Translations under genes and position numbers: made by a program
NCBI GenBank assembly: GCA_033782935.1
Contig: JAWQEG010001441.1
Location: 1-64,000, forward strand
Source of the DNA: Petrolisthes cinctipes
Lineage: Eukaryota; Arthropoda; Malacostraca; Decapoda; Porcellanidae
Reading direction: 5' to 3'
DNA length: 64,000 nucleotides
Part shown: one piece after another, positions 61,601 through 64,000 of the stretch
How positions within the stretch are numbered: the stretch's first letter is position 1
Layout: the number at the start of each line of letters is the position of its first letter
Notes under the pieces: model-generated
The model's input: the letters and a program-made list of their open reading frames with translations, nothing else
Told to the model about the DNA's origin: nothing
Databases searched by the model: none

Positions 61601-64000
61601 TGTGCATGCATCTTCTGTACCCGTTTATATCTCAAATTCTGGCCCTAAACACCCGAAAATTCGATATTTTGGGGTCCCAGAAGCGATCTGTACATGCCTA
61701 CTCCGTGTTAGAGTATTTTCAAAATTCAGGCCCAAAACATGCTGAAAATCGATATTTTTGGTGCCCAAAGTCAATATGTGCATGTATCTTCTGTACCCGT
61801 TTATATCTCAAATTCAGGCTTAAAACACCCGAAAATTCAATATTTTGGGGTCCCAGAAGAAATCTGTACATGCCTACACAGTGCTAGAATATTTTCAAAA
61901 TATAGGCTAAAAACATGCTAAAAATCGACATTTTAGGTGCTAAAAAATCGATATCTCAAATTCAGTCCCAAAACACCCGATAATTCGATATTTAGAGGTC
62001 CCAGAAGGTATCTGTACATGCCTACCTTGTGTTAGAGTATTTTCAAAATACAGGCCAAAAACATACTGAAAATCGATCTTTTAGGTGCCCAAAAGTCGAT
62101 ATGTGCATGCATCTTCTGTACCCGTTTATATCTCAAATTCTGGCCCTAAACACCCGAAAATTCGATATTTTGGGGTCCCAGAAGCGATCTGTACATGCCT
62201 ACTCCGTGTTAGAGTATTTTCAAAATTCAGGCCCAAAACATGCTGAAAATCGATATTTTTGGTGCCCAAAGTCAATATGTGCATGTATCTTCTGTACCCG
62301 TTTATATCTCAAATTCAGGCTCAAAATACCCGAAAATTCAATATTTTGGGGTCCCAGAAGCAATCTGTACAGTGCTAGAATATTTTCAAAATATAGGCTA
62401 AAAATATGCTAAAAATCGATCTTTTAGGTGCCAAAAAGTCGATATCTCAAATTCAGTCCCAAAACACCCGAAAATTCGATATTTAGGGGTCCCAGAAGCG
62501 ATCTGTACATGCCTACTCCGTGTTAGAGTATTTTCAAAATACATGCTCAAAACATACTGAAAATCGATCATTTAGGTGCACAAAAGTCGATATGTGCATG
62601 CATCTTCAGTACCCGTTTATATCTCAAATTCAGGCTCAAAACACCCGAAAATTCAATATTTTGGGGTCCCAGAAGCAATCTGTACATGCCTACTCCGTGT
62701 TAGAGTATTTTCAAAATTCAGGCCCAAAACATGCTGAAAATCGATATTTTAGATGACCAAAGTCAATATGTGCATGTATCTTCTGTACCCGTTTATATCT
62801 CAAATTCAGGCTCAAAACACCCGAAAATTCAATATTTTGGGGTCCCAGAAGCAATCTGTACATGCCTACACAGTGCTAGAATATTTTCAAAATATAGGCT
62901 AAAAACATGCTAAAAATCGACATTTTAGGTGCCAATAAATCGATATCTCAAATTCAGTCCCAAAACACCCGAAAATTCGATATTTAGAGGTCCCAGAAGG
63001 TATCTGTACATGCCTACTCCGTGTTAGAGTATTTTCAAACTACAGGCCAAAAACATACTGAAAATCGATCTTTTAGGTGCCCAAAAGTCGATATGTGCAT
63101 GCATCTTCTGTACCCGTTTATATCTCAATTTCTGGCCCTAAACACCCGAAAATTCGATATTTTGGGGTCCCAGAAGCGATCTGTACATGCCTACTCCGTG
63201 TTAGAGTATTTTCAAAATTCAGGCCCAAAACATGCTGAAAATCGATATTTTTGGTGAACAAAGTCAATATGTGCATGTATCTTCTGTACCCGTTTATATC
63301 TCAAATTCAGGCTTAAAACACCCGAAAATTCAATATTTTTGGGTCCCAGAAGCAATCTGTACATGCCTACTCAGTGCTAGAATATTTTCAAAATATAGGC
63401 TAAAAACATGCTAAAAATCGATCTTTTAGGTGCCAAAAAGTCGATATCTCTAATTCAGTCCCAAAACACCCGAAAATTCGATATTTAGGGGTCCCAGAAG
63501 CGATCTGTACATGCCTACTCCGTGTTAGAGTATTTTCAAAATACATGCTCAAAACATACTGAAAATCGATCTTTTAGGTGCACAAAAGTCGATATGTGCA
63601 TGCATCTTCAGTACCCGTTTATATCTCAAATTCAGGCTCAAAACACCCGAAAATTCAATATTTTGGGGTCCCAGAAGCAATCTGTACATGCCTACTCAGT
63701 GTTAGAGTATTTTCAAAATACAGGCCCAAAACATGCTGAAAATCGATATTTTAGATGCCCAAAGTCAATATGTGCATGTATCTTCTGTACCCGTTTATAT
63801 CTCAAATTCAGGCTTAAAACACCCGAAAATTCAATATTTTGGGGTCCCAGAAGCAATCTGTACATGCCTACACAGTGCTAGAATATTTTCAAAATATAGG
63901 CTAAAAACATGCTAAAAATCGACATTTTAGGTGCCAAAAAATCGATATCTCAAATTCAGTCCCAAAACACCCGAAAATTCGATATTTAGAGGTCCCAGAA
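58698..64000. repeat. Region 6: right-edge blocks at 3,822- and 4,820-bp offsets
   Basis: Trimers at 58698, 59199 and 59700 recur at 62520, 63021 and 63522, offset 3,822 bp, with markers tagatgaccaaag, caaactacagg, ctcaatttctgg, ggtgaacaaagtc and ctctaattcagtcc. Separately, 56383-57700 recurs at 61203-62519 at a 4,820-bp offset (actgaatatcg, aaaatgtagg, cgataattcg, ctaccttgtg). The window ends inside a C2 unit that starts at 63876. Confidence 0.85.

Larger units (their letters stand above)
1..64000. repeat. Uninterrupted higher-order satellite DNA array
   Basis: The complete window consists of one tandem repeat family, all copies in the same orientation, with no unique DNA or inserted element. 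Monomers start with gtgttagag or gtgctagaa and contain fixed blocks such as atctcaaattc, aaaacacccgaaaa and gtcccagaag. From the 501-bp trimer length I estimate about 380 monomers in about 125-130 trimers. Same-class copies stay very similar across the array: the A1 unit at 449 and the A1 unit at 63021 differ at only four of 177 positions by hand comparison. A hand count of one A1 consensus gives about 41% GC. Monomers near 177 bp are common in centromeric and other heterochromatic satellites of plants and animals. A centromeric role here is inference only. The array runs past both window edges. Confidence 0.98.

Noticed and set aside
1..64000. CRISPR array
   Set aside because: There are no short direct repeats separated by unique spacers. 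The units are contiguous 148-177 bp monomers with no unique sequence between them.
1..64000. Primate alpha satellite (171-bp) array
   Set aside because: Monomer length and sequence differ, no typical alpha-satellite blocks are recognisable, and the three-class structure with a 148-bp unit does not fit.
1..64000. Transposon or LTR-element tandem
   Set aside because: No terminal inverted repeats, target-site duplications, polypurine tract, primer-binding site or transposase/RT coding could be seen; the period is monomeric.

Overview
The whole 64 kb window is one uninterrupted block of tandemly repeated satellite DNA. I found no gene, RNA gene, transposon, CRISPR array or other unique sequence. 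Every stretch reads in the same head-to-tail orientation and belongs to one repeat family with monomers of about 148-177 bp. Arrays of this size and regularity point to a eukaryotic genome and to heterochromatin, probably centromeric, pericentromeric or a knob-like block. The species cannot be named: the monomer does not match any satellite I can recall with confidence (it is not primate alpha satellite). All repeat coordinates here come from hand reading, using the monomer start motif gtgttagag/gtgctagaa as the phase marker.

The array is nested at several levels. (1) A protounit of about 88-89 bp: the two halves of the 177-bp monomer align to each other at roughly two-thirds identity, so the monomer is an old dimer. 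(2) Three monomer classes: A (177 bp), B (176 bp, or 166 bp in a short allele) and C (148 bp, which is A minus 29 bp). (3) An A-B-C trimer of 501 bp (491 bp with short B). (4) Two alternating trimer flavours, A1-B1-C1 and A2-B2-C2, which together form a six-monomer higher-order repeat of 992-1002 bp. (5) Above that, kilobase-scale duplications: a 3,144-bp tandem duplication (18.6-25.1 kb), a 2.3-kb block repeated at a 3,592-bp offset (37.9-43.8 kb), a 2,490-bp pentamer of trimers repeated through the right part (46.5-58.7 kb), and blocks repeated at 4,820- and 3,822-bp offsets up to the right edge.

Layout: 1-13.4 kb holds alternating hexamers with several phase breaks (A-A-A, B-C only, a B/C fusion). 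13.4-18.6 kb holds an older relative of the 3.1-kb block plus B-C and B-B expansions. 18.6-25.1 kb is the 3.1-kb tandem duplication. 25.1-37.9 kb is the most regular part, with 992/993-bp hexamers. 37.9-46.5 kb carries the 3,592-bp-offset duplication and a 501-bp trimer repeat. 46.5-64 kb is the pentamer-based region. The window starts inside an A2 monomer and ends inside a C2 monomer, so the array continues on both sides.

The repeated open frames (60-237 codons) are a by-product of the repeat. 177 is 3 x 59 and one frame of A has no stop, so translated copies look like a protein family. I do not consider any of them genes. The main value of the window is its recorded history of deletion, fusion, unequal exchange and segmental amplification, including a 5-bp insertion that creates a perfect 12-bp palindrome and then spreads with the larger duplications.
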